NCBI RefSeq assembly: GCF_901933205.1
Contig: NC_044571.1
Location: forward strand, 72,913,689-72,977,688
DNA length: 64,000 nt
Source: Camarhynchus parvulus
Taxonomy: Eukaryota; Chordata; Aves; Passeriformes; Thraupidae
Direction of reading: 5' to 3'
Every line of letters starts with the position of its first letter. Positions within the stretch are counted from its first letter, which is position 1. The translations under genes and the position numbers were made by a program. The notes beneath the pieces are model-generated. The model was not told where the DNA came from. It saw only the letters and a program-made list of their open reading frames with translations, and made no database searches. Shown piece after piece: positions 62,790 to 64,000 of this stretch.

Positions 62790-63850
62790 ATTCCCTGTCA
62801 GTCTCCCGGTGCGGGCGGGTACGCGTGTCCCCGGGCCGGCCGCAGCTCCGGCACGGCCGCGGGCGGGGCGCGGCGCGGCGGGCGGGCCAGCCCGGCGCTG
62901 CCAAGGGCACGGCCGCCCCCGCCAGCGGCTCCTGCCGGGGTCAGCGGCGAACAGGTCGGGGAAAAGTTTCCGGAGGGACGGGGCCTGCCGAGGCGCAGGG
63001 CGACCCTGCCGGCCCCTTGGGGCAGACGGCCGGGGCTTTCTCCTCCTTCACCGGGAAGCGCCGCCGCGCCGCGGCCTCCGCCGCCCGGGCGACCTCCACC
63101 GGGCGACCTCGGGGAGGCGCCGGGGGCAGGGCCGGCGCGTGTGTCAACACGGGGCCGCGACGCCCGGCCCCGGCAATGGGCGGCGCCGGGGCGGGAGCGC
63201 GGCAGCCTCGGCCCGGCGCTCCCCGCCGCCATCGCCGGGGCCCGCCCGGGGCCGCCGAACCCCGCGGCCCCGCAGCCACCCACCTGCGGCCCGCCGGCAG
63301 CCGCCGCTGCGGGCGGGAGGAGCGGCCGCAAGGTCGCCTTCACCTCGCCCGCCGCGGCGCCGCCGCCCGCATCCCCGCGGGGCCCCGCCGGGCCGCCCCT
63401 CGCCGCCTCTCGCCGGGCACGGCCGGGGCGGACGGACGGGGGGCACCCGGTGCCGGGGCGCCGCGAAACCGGGCGGGGGAACCGCCCGGGCCGGTCTCGG
63501 TGCGTGGCGGGCAGGCGAGAGACACGGCTCACCCCCCGCGCCGTGGGTTCCCGCCGTGAATTGCCAAGGGTGCCGCCGTGCCCCCCTCCCCAAACGCCGC
63601 TACGTTACCGGCTGGGGCCAGCGGGGAGGGCCTGGGCGGCGCGGCCTGGGCAGCTGGTCCTCCGGCTCGGCAAAGGTCCTGCCGCCATCAGAGAAAACCT
63701 CCGGGTGCTCTCGGGCGCTCGCTGTGCAAGTGTCCCTGTGCCCCACCGCCCCGGCTGTGCAGGTGGAGAGAGGGCGGTCGGAAAGCTTTCCGCCAAGGAT
63801 CACGAACTCCCTTTGTGACAGAGTTGGTAGAGACCTTAATTTCCGTCCCG
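62790..63850 (-). promoter_or_regulatory. ZC3H12C: CpG island, probable main ZC3H12C promoter and first exon
   Basis: The sequence is extremely GC- and CpG-rich, in sharp contrast with the AT-rich intron next to it. Long open frames on all strands here are composition effects. On the - strand two good donors are in phase 0 with exon 2: GAG|GTGAAG ending at 63344 and CAG|GTGGGT ending at 63284. An ATG at 63370-63372 resembles the mammalian start (MPGGG...). It is one base out of frame with the first donor. A promoter here fits the human layout, with a long first intron. The transcription start cannot be placed from sequence alone. Confidence 0.75.
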
Positions 63851-64000
63851 TGTTCTAATTACGAGATGTTTCCTCCCACCCCGCAGTTACTTTTATGCAG
63901 TTGAAGTAATCTACCTCTCACCATCCCACCCAGCCTTCTGTGCTTCTGCCGAGGCGGCTGAGCGCCAGGAGCTGCTTAGAAGACATGAATGAAAGTCTGG
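63851..64000. other. Flank upstream of the CpG island
   Basis: Composition returns towards normal. No feature that I can support. Confidence 0.5.

Noticed and set aside
62809..63858. Long open frame (349 codons) on the + strand, with others on both strands, in the CpG island
   Set aside because: Extreme GC content removes stop codons in all frames at once. The translations are Arg/Gly/Pro/Ala-rich without any domain, as expected for CpG-island shadows.

Overview
The window is nuclear DNA from a bird, probably a songbird. The evidence is intron-containing vertebrate genes, several fragments of CR1 LINEs (the dominant avian retrotransposon) and a solo endogenous-retrovirus LTR of a type common in passerines. 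Assignment to passerines rests on recalled repeat sequence and is an inference.

Two protein-coding genes are present, arranged tail to tail. At the left edge (1 to about 3,970, + strand) are the last two coding exons and the 3' UTR of RDX, which encodes radixin, a membrane-actin linker. From about 19,540 rightwards, on the - strand, lies almost all of ZC3H12C (Regnase-3), a PIN/NYN endoribonuclease with a CCCH zinc finger that degrades inflammatory mRNAs. Its five main coding exons are at 42726-43492, 31359-31498, 28435-28669, 27435-27541 and 25287-26686. All splice phases agree, and together they encode 882 residues. The RDX/ZC3H12C pair is neighbouring and convergent in human too (from memory), so the locus looks syntenic.

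The 5' end of ZC3H12C is the most interesting part. A strong CpG island at about 62,800-63,800 is the likely main promoter and first exon. Its mammalian-like start codon sits one base out of frame with exon 2. A second, undeclared first exon is supported at 48704-48727. It has an ATG after an in-frame stop, eight codons (MSVCFPAN), a good GTGAGT donor in the correct phase 0, and a canonical CCAATCA box about 145 bp upstream. This would give ZC3H12C an alternative promoter and N-terminus.

The 15-kb intergenic gap holds a solo LTR (8384-8875, perfect 5-bp target duplication), a CR1 fragment (about 18,465-19,410) and a GC-richer block (12.3-17.4 kb) with open frames that I cannot assign. ZC3H12C introns hold a long CR1 copy (about 39.2-41.25 kb), a short CR1 tail, two CR1 3' fragments and a local tandem repeat. 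I saw no tRNA, rRNA or CRISPR, and no novel multi-gene system.
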